DNA of 64,000 bases. It comes from Hydrangea macrophylla (lineage: Eukaryota > Streptophyta > Magnoliopsida > Cornales > Hydrangeaceae). Made by a program: the position numbers and the translations under genes. Within the stretch, counting starts at the first letter, position 1, and the number at the start of each line of letters is the position of its first letter. The notes beneath the pieces were generated by a model that was not told the origin of the DNA, did no database searches, and saw nothing but the letters and a program-made list of their open reading frames with translations. Where the stretch lies: NCBI GenBank assembly GCA_033977485.1, contig CM066994.1:43177155-43241154 (forward strand), in the 5' to 3' direction. Of this stretch, positions 1 to 12,489 are shown one piece after another.

Positions 1-801
1 ATACCCCACACCATTGGCCTTTTGAATAAAAGTATAATTGGCGGAAATTCAACCGTCAGCGGTTGGAAACATTCAAATTTGAATTTTTTTCCCTTCCTAT
101 TTTTTATTATAACGAACCAAACTCTTCCCTTCCTAATCTCTATAGCAGAAGAACTACACATTTCTCTACATATTACTCTCACAATCACAATCTCACGCAA
201 TCACGATCTCAAAAGTTGTTCCCCTTCCCTCCCTTTGTCTTTGAGGATAAATTTGATGATGGCTTGTAAGAAGTCCCTAACCTAGCTAGCTAATCCATCA
301 CTTCTACCTTCTTCTTCTTCTTTTTATTTTGCTGTTGTGTCTCCTTCATACCAGTATTCTATTATTTATTTTTTTTGGGGTGTATTTCTTTGGTTAAGAG
401 AGAAAAACTCTTAAACCAAAAGCCAAATAGCCTTTATGCCAAAAGTCATTAAGCTAACCAATCCTTAAGCAAAAAATAAGTTTTCTCAAATAAAATTTTT
501 AAAAAATTTAGTTAGGGGATGTTGGCTGAGGGTAAAGAATTAAGGGTTGTCTTGTTCAGGGTTGGGCCTTACAAACTATTTGGCTTTAGGGGTTAGGGAC
601 TGTTTGTAGTAATACAAAATAAGCACTTAAAAAAAATGACAAGAAAAAAGATTCGAAAAAAAAAAACAAAAAAGAAAAAGGTTTGCAAAATTTTTTATAG
701 GGGAAAAGTACAAAATTGGGGGAAAGTTTGGTGCATTTAATTTGACACACAAAAATTGGATACAAAATTCCTAAAAAAAATTGAAACAAAATAAAGACTT
801 A
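1..801. other. AT-rich intergenic DNA, no gene seen
   Basis: I find no convincing coding region or RNA gene. Short open frames exist on both strands but have no recognisable domain and no splice context. The stretch ends at a Tourist-like MITE. Confidence 0.5.
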
Positions 802-1216
802 AGGTGTGTTTTAGAACCTAATTGACTGCTGAAAATAAAATTATTTACTGAAAATTAAGTGCTGAATTTTATGCATTGAAAATTTTAAGTTGTTGAATTT
901 GCAAAATTGAAAACAATGTTTCAAGTATTGAAGTAGACTACATTCAGTGATTATTTTTACTAAAAGTTTTTACTGGATTTTTGGATGCTTTTTCAATTAA
1001 GTGATATATTATAAAATGCACTGGGAAAAAAAATCAGCCAAAACTTACTGAAAACTTCACATCAAAAAAAAAAACCTACTAAAAATAGTCGCTGAATACA
1101 GCCTATTTCAGCTCATGAAACACTATTTTTCAGCACTGCAAATTCACTTGCTTAAAATTCTTATTACTTAAAATTCAGTAATAATAATGAATTTTTTTAT
1201 TTTATCAAACAAACCC
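802..1216. mobile_element. Tourist/PIF-Harbinger-like MITE
   Basis: The element is AT-rich and non-coding. It starts AGGTGTGTTT and ends AAACAAACCC, roughly inverted repeats, and a TTA trinucleotide flanks each end (799-801 and 1217-1219), as expected for PIF/Harbinger MITEs. The inside has many diverged runs of the type CTGAAAATTAAGTGCTGAA. A related copy lies at 59341-59615. The superfamily call rests on the 3-bp TTA and the GTTTG-type ends, and is an inference. Confidence 0.55.
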
Positions 1217-1357
1217 TTACCCATCTAAGATTTCAATAGATAATACCATGGGTTTGGCATAAGGATTGTTTGGCTTAATTATTAACTTGGCTCAAAGACT
1301 ATTTGGCTTAATATTTTTGACCTAGTGTTATTGGGATGATCAACTTGCTACTATTTT

Positions 1358-1541
1358 TATATAGGGACAGCACAAACAACATTGAAGCACAAACATTAAC
1401 AGTGCTGTTTATGTTGTTCTCTCTCACAAAAGTGGATCCTAGTGCTCAAAAATTGTTTTATAATTTTTGGGTCCCATTTTTGTGAGAGAGAACAGCACAA
1501 ACAACATTAAGGGAATAGAACTGAAGTGTTGTCCTTATATA
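1358..1541. mobile_element. Short fold-back MITE
   Basis: The left arm (TATATAGGGACAGCACAAAC and on to GTTCTCTCTCACAAAA) is matched in inverted orientation by the right arm (TTTTTGTGAGAGAGAACAGC to GTCCTTATATAG). The fold-back is about 180 bp and has no coding capacity. Superfamily is not assigned. Confidence 0.5.
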
Positions 1542-1602
1542 GTAACTACATTATTTAATATTCATTGAGGAACTCAAAAGCTATTATCGCAGCTACTATT
1601 AG

Positions 1603-3679
1603 TATAACACCCGCATGCGTGTTATTGTATTTCATTACATTGTTATGCATGATAATGTGATGTGTTGTGCATTTTGGCACATGTGTGAGTGAGTTTTGGC
1701 TCACGAGTCGATTTGGGTGTCTATGTTAGAGAACCCATTGAGACTTAGTGCATGAATGTTTGTTGTCGTGACATCTCTCCGAGTATGAGACGGTCACTGT
1801 GGAATACCTTAAATATTTATCTGAATATAAATGTTTACCTGTGTATTTCAATATCTGTATTATTTTTAGTTTAGAATTTATTTTTGTTGTTAATTTTAGC
1901 ATCCCAGTGAGGACGAATTGACACGCTATTAATTGGGTAGGCTAATTAGCAACTTCGCGTTTAGCAACCAAACGGAACTTAGTCAGAAAACTTTTATAAT
2001 TTTGAGGTTTCACTCATGAAGTTATGAATTAGCGGCGTAGAAAGTTTCAGAGACTAACTAGGAGTTTTGAAAACTCGTGGAGAGGTGAACGTAATTCCCG
2101 AGAGTTTTGCCTATGTATAGATAGAGATGAGTTGAGATATTTTCACAAAGCTTACAACCTAAGTTTCTAAGGAAACCAAAAAGGAGATTTGATTGCTTAG
2201 AGCTTTGCGGCGCCAAACGACGACCTTCTGCCCGTCTGATTTCTTCTAGATTTCATATTCGAGTTCTCCAAGGTAAGAACTTCGTTTTGATATCTATTAG
2301 GGGTTGTTTGGATAAGTTTTTCTGAAAAGTCACTTTCTAGAATTTTTCATAAAAGTTGATAATCAGATCTGATCGATAGGAATTGTACCAAACGGACTTC
2401 TGCACGTTCTTTGTTCACGGGTTTTCTTTGTATCGAACTTTAAGAGTGTAAATCGGAGGTGAGTGATTCAACCTTGTAATTTGGAATGATTTCTTGACAT
2501 GTATTTATGTTTGATATGCAAAACATGTGTTAATCCATAGAGATATATTGTGTAGTTCATATTGGGCAATTATATTGATAAGTAGGCCCAATAGTATGGT
2601 GAAATGTTTTGTTTACCGAGAGCATGTTGATATGTATTTAAGCATGTTGAGTTGCTTATTTGGGTAAGAAGAATCACGTGGTCACTAAGACATTTTATGG
2701 AGCCGATATAGACATTAGTCGCACGATTAAAGAAAAGATCGTGGGTCTTACCCTTTTACGTGGACTTATTGGCGAGTAGTCACGGATTAGGAGTATGAAA
2801 TGTGCACGTGAATCTCTCGTGACTAGTATGAAATGTAGAGATGTGAATGCGAGCATGCTTGTCATTCACGTGCATTTGTTGTTTTATTCACTAAGCGTTA
2901 GCTTAAACAAATCGAATATATGTGGTTATTCAAATAACCATTGCAAGTATTAATACCGGCGAGGAATCAGAGAAGTGAGCATGTGTGTTGGGAGTTCACT
3001 TAGAAGGCAACCTGAATGTTGATCTTGTAGTTTTGGGACTATAGGAATGTTGTAATAAAGATTTGGCTGTTTTAACTTATGTTAACTTGGAATCTTAGAA
3101 CGAGTTCATAATGTTGTAATAGATTGTAATCACTTGTAATTATGTTTTAGCAATGTTTTAATCCATTTGGGATCGTTTTAGTATGAGTTCAGAGTATACA
3201 TTTGATCCTTGGTTGATTTCAAAAGCTTTTAAACTTGGAAAACCTGCAGAAGGGACTATTGCTGCAAAACAGTCGACTGGACCCAGTTTCAGTTGACTAG
3301 ACCCCTATTTTAAAGGACATTTCTCTTTGGTTTTCAGGAATTCAGTCGATTCATCCCCAGGATCCAATCGACTGGTTTCTGCACGAAAAAACATGCATTC
3401 TGCTGGATGAGTTCAGTCGACCGGAAAGCCCCCAGTTGATTGAAAATTTCAGGGATCAGTCGACTGAAGGTGACTGTTGGGAACTTCTTGGTCTCTGTGA
3501 CTGATGGATTAGTCGACTGGATGGCCGACCCAGTCGACTGGATTCTTTTTTAAAAAATGTGTTTTGTTTTCCGTTATGTCTGTTCTTCAAACTAATTTTT
3601 GGGAACGTTAATGAATTGGTTTAGCCTCTGTGGCGTGCCATAGGCTCTGGTTCTACTATTGTAGGACCGGGCTATGACA
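1603..3679 (+). repeat. 5' LTR of the Tekay-type element
   Basis: It begins TATAACACCCGC directly after the ATTAG duplication and ends GGGCTATGACA, six bases before the primer site. The 3' copy at 8506-10610 is readily alignable over its whole length, with many transitions and small indels, so the insertion is not recent. The last 450 bp carry a cluster of CAGTCGACTG-type palindromes (about 3270-3545). The start is TA rather than the canonical TG. Confidence 0.88.
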
Positions 3680-3684
3680 TTTAG

Positions 3685-3697
3685 TGGTATCAGAGCT
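3685..3697 (+). other. Primer binding site (initiator Met-tRNA)
   Basis: TGGTATCAGAGCT is the complement of the 3' end of plant initiator Met-tRNA, the usual primer site in plant chromoviruses. It lies five bases inside the 5' LTR end. Confidence 0.88.
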
Positions 3698-3911
3698 TAA
3701 GTTTAGAGCCTTGGGAATGAGTGACGGTATATGTTGAGTGGCGTCGAGTGAAGTGTGTGATTATGACGATAACATTGTAATCATAGTAGAAATGCTTCAT
3801 GTGTTGCATTTGTTGATGTGGTGGCGAGCAGTGCATATATGTATATATCTTGTGGCATAGCATGCATCGTCTTTATGCATCAAATTTAACAGGACGAGCT
3901 CTTGAAACGTT

Positions 3912-5393
3912 ATGACTGATCCTATAAGAGAGTTGTCACAGCATTCGCGGATGGACCAAATAGTTAACATGGTAAGGAACTTTGTGCAAACTGTAAGTGA
4001 ACGAGATCAGATGAATGTTCAGACCCCACCGGTTGAAATTCGTTATATCAATGCACCACCAGTGCCGCAACCTCAACACACAATTGTAGAACAATTCCAT
4101 AAATGGAAACCGACCTTGTATCATGGATAGGTTGACATAGACTTAGCCGATCATTGGATGATGGACATGGAATGACACTTCCGTACTATGAAATGTACCG
4201 ATGAAGAGAAAATTTTGTGCGCATCCGATACGTTGATGGGCGAAGTGTTGGATTGGTGAAACAATATACTTGAACAGGGAAAGCCGACCACATGGGAAGC
4301 ATTTAAAGAGAAATTTAACCGATGATTCTTTCCGTAATCTGCTTATACTCAGAAACACCAAGAGTTTGCAAGTTTGGTTCAGGGAGACATGATTGTGAGT
4401 GAGTATGTATCTCGTTACAATGCCTTGTTGCTATTTGGGAAAACTACAGATAGGGATAAAGCTCGTAAGTTTGAGGAAGGGCTTAGGGAGAATATCTATG
4501 GCCGTGTGGATATGTTACAACACTCGACCGTTTCTCTCGTAGTGGAAGCCGCCCGCATAGCTGAGAAAAGTGTCGATCGATATCAACAAGGGCAACAAGG
4601 AAAGATATCCAATGACAATGGGGGTAAGTGTCAAGGCAATGCGAAGAAACCGCTCACGCAAAGTTTGGGATCGTATGTAGGGAGCCAAGGAGGGAGTACA
4701 TTCGTGGGAGACTCGAGACTATTGTGCCCAACATGTAACCTACGACACAGAGGGACTTGCTATCAATTGATCACATGCTACCATTGTAAACAGTTAGGAC
4801 ACATATCCCGTTGCCCTATGAATACAAATGTGACTACACCGAACACCACCTCGAACACCAAGAACTATAACCCAGAGATGAGAGGGAAATGTTTTGAGTG
4901 TGGCCAATCGGGGCATATAGCGAAGAATTGCCCAAGTAAGAGACAACCGGGAATGAGTACCGGGGCATTGAGTGTGCCAAGTGGGTCAAGAACAGAACCA
5001 TGGATCGATAAAGGGAAAGGAGTCGCGCAACAACAAGGGCGATATTTTCAGCTCAGGCTGGGGAATACAAATGATACCGTCGTATCAGGTATTCTTCCTA
5101 TTTGTTCGTATCCTGCACGTATACTTATGGATTCTGCTTCAACGCATTCATTTGTATCACGTGATTTTGTTAAGCATTTAACTGTTAAATCTGAACTGTT
5201 AGGAAATGATTTGTGTGTATCATTGCCCACTAGTGAACCTTTAGTAACTTCTTCGGTATTCAAGTCGTGTGAGATCAAGATAGGCAATAAGGCCTTGAGC
5301 ATCGATTTAATTTTGTTGAAAGTGAACTACTTTGATGTTATCTTGGGTATGGATTGGTTGTCAGTAAATCAAGCTAAAATTGATTATGAATAG
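3912..5393 (+). pseudogene. gag and protease of the Tekay-type element (broken)
   Basis: Recognisable Gag starts at the ATG at 3912 (MTDPIRELSQ). It is interrupted by stops near 4130, 4172, 4258 and 4323, then reads open from 4374 to 5393. Two CCHC zinc knuckles follow. The first (CYHCKQLGHISRC, near 4776) lacks one residue between His and Cys. The second (CFECGQSGHIAKNC, near 4889) has the perfect CX2CX4HX4C spacing. The aspartic protease follows, with its active-site motif changed to DSA (ILMDSASTHSF, near 5127) instead of DT/SG, and the C-terminal ILGMDWL motif near 5344. Gag would form the virus-like particle in the cytoplasm and the protease would process the polyprotein. No functional product is expected. 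Confidence 0.85.
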
Positions 5394-5624
5394 AAGAGGG
5401 TTAGTTTCTATCCGGCAGGGTAAGAAGAGTATACTTTTCAGGATAAGGGTGTGACCGTATCGCTGTACTTGATATCGACGATTCAAGCAAGTAAGATGTT
5501 GAAGAAAGGCTGTTCGAGTTTCTTATGTTCAATTGTTGACACAAGAGTTCTTGGACCACTAGTAGAAAACATTCCGGTAGTTTGAGAATTTCCAAATGTT
5601 TTTCCCGATGAGTTACCCGATGTA

Positions 5625-8460
5625 TTGATTGAAAGAGACCTTGAGTTTACAATAGAAGTAGTACTAGGGTCACAACCGGTATCCAAAGCACCGTACCGAA
5701 TGGCACCGATAGAGTTGAAAGAATTGAAAGTTCAGTTACAGGAACTACTTGAGAAGGGCTTTATCCGACCGAGTGTTTCACCGTCGGGAGCTCCAGTCTT
5801 GTTTGTGAAGAAGAAAGATGGGATAATGCGTATGTGTATCAACTACCGAGAATTGAATAAGTTGACCGTGAAGAACAAGTATCCGTTGCCACGAATCAAT
5901 GACTTGTTTGATCAGTTGCAAGGGGTTCATGTGTTTTCGAAGATCGACTTGAGATTCGGTTACCACCAGTTGAAAGTCAAAGAAGAAGATGTTGAGAAGA
6001 CCACTTTCAGAACTAAATATGGGCACTTTGAATTTTTGGTTAGGCTGTTTGGAGTGACTAACGTACCATTTGCTTTCATGGACTTGATGAATGGTGTTTT
6101 CAAAGACTACTTAGATGAGTTGTTATTGTGTTCATAGATGACATCCTAATCTATTCCGAGAGTGTTGAAGATCACGAACACCATTTGCGATTAGCCTTAC
6201 AACGATTGCGCGAGAAGCGATTGTTTGGGAAATTGAAGAAGTGTAAGTTTTGGTTGACAGAGATTGCTTTTCTTGGACATACAGTGTCGACAAAGGGAAT
6301 TTCTGTAGACCCTCAGAAAATAGAAGCAGTTACCAATTAGGTGAGACCTACGAATGTGACAGATATCCGAAGTTTCCTAGGATTAGCTGGTTACTATCAG
6401 AGGTTTGTGAAAGACTTTTCACGTATTGCAATGCCGATGACACAGTTGATGAGGAAAGATGTTGCGTTCGTATGGAGTCCAGAATGTGAGGAAAGCTTTC
6501 AAGAGTTGAAGAGCCAATTAGTGAAGGCACCAATATTAGCCATTCCGTCAGGGACTGAAGGATTTGTCATTTACAGTGATGCTTCATATAGAGGGTTAGG
6601 TTGCGTTCTTATGAAAGGTGACAAGGTCATTGCGTATGCGTCAAGACAACTTAGACCGCATGAGAAGAATTATCCGACACATGATCTAGAATTGGCCGCT
6701 GTGATTTTTGCATTAAAGATTTGGCGTCATTACCGGTATGGGAAAAAATGTGAGATCTATACGGATCATAAGAGTTTGAAGTACTAATTCACACAACGAG
6801 ATTTGAACACAAGGCAATGGAGATGGTTAGAGTTAATGAAGGACTATGATTTGTCAATACAGTATCATCTGGGCAAAGAGAATGTAGTCGCTGATGCTCT
6901 TAGTCGTAAAGTACCAACCAATACAATAGCAGATTTGACTTCTCAGAGAAAATTGATTCGAGATATGGAGAGTTTAGAACTTGAGGTGATTCCGAGAATT
7001 GAAGTGGCTTGATGTCAACGATTGTGGCACAATCACTCTTGATTCACGAGATCACGGAGAAACAACTTCAAGATGTGGCTTTGAAAAAGATTTGTGAGGA
7101 GATTTCGATAGGCAAACAACTGGGATTTACATTTGAGAATGATGTTTTGAGATTGAGGGGTAGAATTTGTGTACCTAACGAGAAAGAGTTGAAACGGAAC
7201 ATCCTAGAGGAAGCACACAATACAAAGTACACTGTTCATCCGGGAAGCACCAAGATGTATAGAGACTTGAGACATGCTTATTGGTGGCCGAGAATGAAGA
7301 GAGAAATAGCACGCTATGTTTCACGTTATACGAGTTATCAACAAGTGAAGGCCGAACGCCAAGTACCTTCAAGACTGTTACAACCGTTACCGATAGCTGA
7401 GTGAAAATGGGAACACATTACAATGGACTTTGTTAGTGGGTTCCCGAGATCGAAGAGATCGAATACTATTATTTGGGTGATTGTTGATCGTTTGACGAAG
7501 TCGTCGTACTTCCTACAACTTCGAACGACTAAGCCAATGACGTAAGCTAAGTTGTATATCCGTAAGATTGTGAGACTACATGGTATCCCAGTTTCTATTA
7601 TTTCGGATAGAGATGGTAGTTTTACGTCGAAGTTTTGGAGAACCTTGCAAGAAGCAATAGGTACCAAATTACATTTTAGTACCACTTTTCATCCTCAGAC
7701 CGATGGTCAATCGGAAAGAGTAATCCAAATTTTGGCAGACATGCTTCCTTTATGTGTACTTGATTTTCAAGGTGATTGGGAAGACCATTTGCCATTAATT
7801 GAGTTTGCATATAACAACAGTTTTCATTCGAGTATTGAAATGGCTCATTATGAAGCTTTGTATGGTCGTGTATGTCGTTCACCGATTAGTTGGACAGAAG
7901 TCGGAGAAAGAATGATTGAAGGACCGAAAATTGTGCAAGAGACGACGGATAAGATAAAGATAATTCGACAACGGCTACTGACTGCTCAGTCTATATAGGA
8001 GTTATGCCGACAAGCGTAGACGACCGTTTAAATTTGACGTAGAAGATTTAGTGTATTTGAAGGTGTCACTTTCAAAGAGAATAACTAGATATGGGAGATA
8101 CGGTAAACTCAATCCGAGGTATGTAGAACCTTTTGAGATCATTGGAAGAGTTGGACCCGTAGCATATCGATTGAACTTGACTAGTAAGTATGCTCAAGTT
8201 TATAATGTGTTTCATGTATCCTTGTTATATAAACACTTAGCTGAGGATAGAGATCAAGTGATGACTTCGACACCGAATGAGACTCAGAGTGATTTGACAT
8301 ATATTGCGTATCCGATAGAGATCTTGGATCGGAAGGATCAAGTCTTACGAAACAAAGTAATATCGAAAGTGAAAGTGTTATAGCGTAGCCAAATGACAGA
8401 AGAGATGACATGGGAGATAGAAGATGAGATGTGTACTCAGTATCCGCACCTTTCGATATA
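5625..8460 (+). pseudogene. RT, RNase H, integrase and chromodomain-like tail of the Tekay-type element (broken)
   Basis: The reverse transcriptase spans about 5625-6340. It has the [13 protein letters not shown] motif, [11 protein letters not shown], and FIDD (near 6127) as the catalytic YXDD equivalent. RNase H (about 6541-6920) has YSDAS, YTDHKSL and DALSRK. The integrase zinc domain (about 7190-7370) keeps its histidines, but the CXXC pair is lost (YTSYQQ). The core (about 7420-7960) shows a DRDG segment and the PQTDGQSER motif holding the catalytic Glu. The tail near 8310-8450 (YPIEILDRKDQVL, then EEMTWE) is chromodomain-like, the part that tethers chromoviruses to chromatin. Stops or frame breaks occur near 6137, 6340, 6787, 7012, 7404, 7998 and 8383. 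Confidence 0.88.
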
Positions 8461-8490
8461 TGGGGTACAAGTTTGGGGACAAACTTCTTT

Positions 8491-8502
8491 TAAGGGAGAG
8501 AG
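8491..8502 (+). other. Polypurine tract of the Tekay-type element
   Basis: TAAGGGAGAGAG lies directly before the 3' LTR, where plus-strand DNA synthesis is primed. Confidence 0.65.
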
Positions 8503-8505
8503 TAT

Positions 8506-10610
8506 TATAACACTTGCTTGCGTGTTATTGTATTTCATTTCATTGTCATGCATGATAATGTGATGTGTTGTGCATTTTGGCACATTTGTGAGTGAGTTTT
8601 GACTCACGAGTCGATTTGGGTGTCTGTGTTAGAGAACCCATTGAGACGGTAGTACATGAATGTTTGTTGTCGTGACATCTCTCCGAGTATGAGACGGTCA
8701 CTGTGGAATACCTTAAATATTTATCTGAAAATAAATGTTTACCTGTGTATTTTAATATCTTTATTATTTTTAGTTTAGAATTTATTTTTGTTGTTAATTT
8801 TAGCATCCCAGTGAGGACGAATTGACACGCTATTAATTGGGTAGGCTAATTTACAACTTCAGAAACGTTATGTAGAAATTCACATTTTAGCAACCAAACG
8901 GAACTTAGTCAGAAACTTTTGTAATTTTGAGGTTTCACTCGTGAAGTTATGAATTAGTGGTGTAGAAAGTTTCAGAGACTAATTAGGAATTTTGAAAACT
9001 TGTGGGGAGGTGAACGTAATTCCCGAGATTTTGCCTTTATATAGATAGAGATGAGTTGAGATATTTTCACAAATCTTACAACCTAAGTTTCTAAGGAGGC
9101 CAAAAAGGAGATTTGATTGCTTAGAGCTTTGCGACGTCAAACGACGACCTTTTGCCTGTCTAATTTCTTCTAGATTTCATATTCGAGCTCCCCGAGGTAA
9201 GAGCTTCGTTTTGATATCTATTAGGGGCTGTTTGGATAAGTTTTTCAAAAAGTCATTTTCTAGAATTTTTCATAAAAGTTGATAATCGGATTTCTGATCG
9301 GTAGGAATTGTACTAGACGGACTTCTGCACGTTCTTTGTGCACGGGTTTTCTTTGGATCAAACTTTAAGAGCATAAATCGGAGGTGAGTGATTCAACATA
9401 GCAATTTGGAATGATTTTTTTACATGTATTCATGTTTGACATGAAAAGCATGTGTTAATACATAGAGATATATTGTGTAGTTCATATTGGGCAATTATAT
9501 TGATAAGTTGGCCCAATAGCATGGTGAAATGTTTTGTTCACCGAGAGCATGGTGATATGTATTTGAGCATGTTGAGTTGCTTATTTGGGTCAGAGAGAGC
9601 ACGTGGTCACTAAGCCATTTTGTGGAGTCGATATAGGCATAAAGGTCGCACGATTGAAGAAAAGATCGTGGGTCTTATCCTTTCACGTGGACTTATTGGC
9701 GAGGAGTCGCAGATTAGGAGTATGGAATGTGCACGTGAGTCTCCCGCAACTAGTATGAAATGTAGAGATGTGAATGCGAGTATGTTTGTCATTCACGAGC
9801 ATTTGTTGTTTTATTCATTAAGCATTAGCTTAAACAAATCGTGTATGTGTGGTTATTCAAATAACCATTGCAGGTATTAATGCCGGCGAAGAATCGGAGA
9901 AGTGAGCACGTGTGTTAGGAGTTCACTTAGAAGGCAACCTGAATGTTGATCTTGTAGTTTTGGGACTATAGGAATGTTGTAATAAAGATTTGGTTGTTTT
10001 AACAACTTGGAATCGTAGAACGAGTTCATAATGTTGTAATAGATTGTAATCACTTGTAATTATGTTTTAGCAATGTTTTAATCCAGTTGGGATCGTTTTA
10101 TTATGAGTTCGGAGTATGCATTTGATCCTTGATTGATTTCAAAAGCTTTTAAACTTGGAAAACCTGCAGAAGGGACTGTTGTTGCAAAACAGTTGACTGG
10201 ACCCCTGTTTTAAAGTACATTTCTCTTTGGTTTTCAGGACTTCAGTCGACTGGATCTCTAGGATCCAGTCGACTAGTTTCTACACGAAAAACATACATTC
10301 TGCTGGATGAGTTTAGTCGACCGGAAAAGTCCCCAGTCGAGTGAAAATTTCAGGCATCAGTCGACTGGATCGAGGGTCAGAGTCGACTGGACCGAGGGTC
10401 ACCTTGTTGGGAACTTCTTGTTCTCTATGACTGATGGATCAGTCAACTGGATGGCCGATCCAGTCAACTCGATTGCTTTTTTTAAAAATGTGTTTTGTTT
10501 TCCGCTGCGTGTATTTTTCAAACTAAATTTTGGGAACGTTCATGAATTGGTTTGAGCTCGGTGGTGTGCCACGGGCTCTGGGTATGCTATTATGGGGTCG
10601 GGCTGTGACA
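8506..10610 (+). repeat. 3' LTR of the Tekay-type element
   Basis: Direct repeat of 1603-3679. It starts with TATAACAC (an extra TAT precedes it, so the left edge could be 8503) and ends GGGCTGTGACA at 10610, followed by the ATTAG target duplication. The CAGTCGACTG cluster recurs near 10190-10475. Confidence 0.87.
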
Positions 10611-10615
10611 ATTAG

Positions 10616-11379
10616 AGAAATGATAAATTACACTGATATCTCCCACTATAATTATCCTACAAATAAAAGATCATTATGGCAATATGTGATTACTTTAGAG
10701 TGAGACTAAATACGTCACATTTTCAACTAAATATATACATCACCCTATAGTTCTAAAAGATGGTGGAAAAATAAAATAGCAAATGAAACTTTGGCAAAAA
10801 AAAAAAAGTGGTAAAAATAGCCACACCCTTACTTTATCCCTAGTGGTCTTCTTTTTGTCTGTTACAAGAAGAGTGACATGTAGAATTAACTAAATAAGGA
10901 TTAATATTGAAAGTTAAAAATGTCGTAGCGCGCACACACATACCAGCTACATGGATCTATACAATGTTTAACTCAAGTTGGACACTACAATCAAATTAGT
11001 TAAATACATAATGAAAAAAATAAATAAATAAAGATTATAGTAACCACTGAAATTGTTTGGATTAGATAACAGTTCAACAAGGAGGGCTGATCAATAGCTG
11101 CGGCTATCTCTGATTAAAATAACCAAAACACTTTGTTGTTGCACTTGACTGCGGTGGCGGCTTAGGTAGACACTATATACGTTGAATCAATTAATTTGTG
11201 TTTTAAGAGATAATCAAAACCACAAAAAAAAAAAAAAAAAAAAAAACCACCACTCCCTGTCAGAGATAGAATCCTAATAATGTTGTCATGCCTATAAAAG
11301 TACAAATACAACCCTAGAATAGAATAAAAAATTTTAGATTTAAAAAATAAATACATTATGAAAGGACAACTCAACTACT
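10616..11379. other. AT-rich intergenic DNA
   Basis: No gene seen. It contains a 20-plus adenine run near 11222-11245 and short A/T homopolymers. It ends at a CACTA-type MITE. Confidence 0.5.
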
Positions 11380-11860
11380 CACCACAAAAAACATTGCCTT
11401 TTGTGATGAATCTTTTTGCAGACTGTTAAATATTCGTCACAATATTTTTTTTTTGAGTAGTGCTACATATATACACTTTTTGACATATTTTTGACACATA
11501 TCTTTAAATGCATGTACTTTGTGTTGTGTAAGTGGTGCATAAAAAAGTGTGAAAAATTCAAACAGCACAAGGTACATGTGTTTAAAGCATAGTGTGTCAA
11601 AAAGTGTGTCAAAAAGTGTGTGTACCAAACATTTCCCTTTTTTTGTGACGGATTTGTGTTATATGCAAATCTGACACAAAAACAGACACAAGTACGATTT
11701 ATAACGGTGTTTTGCCCGACATGAAGTTACTGTGACGCCCGAGCTTGTGTCAGACACAAAACTGTCACCAAAATGTGTAATTCTGTTACATCTGTGATAG
11801 AATTGCACTTTTTGATGACGGTTTTGATCCAATCACAAAAGGCGTATTTTTTTTGTAGTG
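11380..11860. mobile_element. CACTA-type MITE, host of a nested MITE
   Basis: The left end CACCACAAAAAACATTG and the right end ATTTTTTTTGTAGTG are inverted repeats of the CACTACAA type, followed inward on both sides by CCTTTTGTGAT. The trinucleotide ACT flanks both ends (11377-11379, 11861-11863), the 3-bp duplication typical of CACTA elements. The inside has repeated TGTGAC and GTCACA words and no coding capacity. A palindromic MITE sits inside the left half. Confidence 0.65.
11460..11635. mobile_element. Palindromic MITE, copy 1, nested in the CACTA MITE
   Basis: Arms made of repeated GACACA/AAAAGTGTGTC words face each other. The central AAATGCATGTACTTTGTG segment, with the GTGTGAAAAATTCAAACAG block, is the reverse complement of the middle of the element at 45728-45905, so the two are copies of one family. 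Exact ends are uncertain by several bases. Confidence 0.6.
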
Positions 11861-12480
11861 ACTTGAAAATAATTATACTTTACATGCACATTAGCAAAAA
11901 ATATTAAGTGGAATTTTGATTAATTATTGAAAGATAAATTGGTCACTAGAAAAATATTAGACAAAAAATTGATACAAACTAATAGTTAGACAAACAAGAG
12001 GGAAAATTGGTACTTAACTACAAAAATTCCAAGGAAATATGTGTAGTTCTTCGTACCACAAGAGGGAGAGATCCTTATTTCAATTGTTTGTTACATGTTA
12101 TAAAACAAGTTCAGCATAATTTTTTTGATAGCAAAAAATTACAAGTTCAGCATATATTTTCATTCTTCTATTTGTTAGTGTGCGGCTGAACATGGATAGA
12201 TGAATATGAACTATCTTGCATGTGACTGCATTAACTTTAATAAATTACTAATTAATTGGTTTTTTCTTCTTCAACCATGATCTACGCTGTGGCTGCAGCC
12301 ATCTAACTGAAATAAAAATTACAAATTAAATTTTCTTTTTAATTTGTTTAGACTTGTCGATCAGCAGCCCTAGGGGAAGTTAAAAAAATTGGTTTTGAAT
12401 CTTGTTAGTTTTAATACCCTTCTTAATTAGTTCTTCAAGTTTTTATTTTAGCATTGCTACAGAGCATTACTCATTTTATT
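11861..12480. other. AT-rich intergenic DNA
   Basis: No gene or structured repeat recognised. Only short open frames without domains are present. Confidence 0.45.
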
Positions 12481-12489
12481 TTATTTTTA

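Larger units (their letters stand above)
1603..10610 (+). mobile_element. Ty3/gypsy LTR retrotransposon, Tekay/Del-type chromovirus (degenerate)
   Basis: A structurally complete 9.0-kb element. Two LTRs of about 2.1 kb in direct orientation flank an internal region with gag, protease, RT, RNase H, integrase and a C-terminal chromodomain-like tail, in gypsy order. The 5-bp target duplication ATTAG lies directly outside both LTRs (1598-1602, 10611-10615). A 13-base match to the initiator Met-tRNA primer site follows the 5' LTR and a polypurine tract precedes the 3' LTR. The reading frames have many stops and frameshifts, so it cannot be autonomous. The Tekay/Del placement comes from the LTR length, Met primer, single-frame gag-pol order and chromodomain tail, and is an inference. 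Confidence 0.9.

Noticed and set aside
22..285. Possible small gene at the left edge
   Set aside because: Short overlapping frames in AT-rich DNA, no domain, no signal or splice evidence.
3685..3697. Match to initiator Met-tRNA
   Set aside because: Only the 3'-end complement is present; it is a primer binding site, not a tRNA gene. The same applies to 27901-27916.
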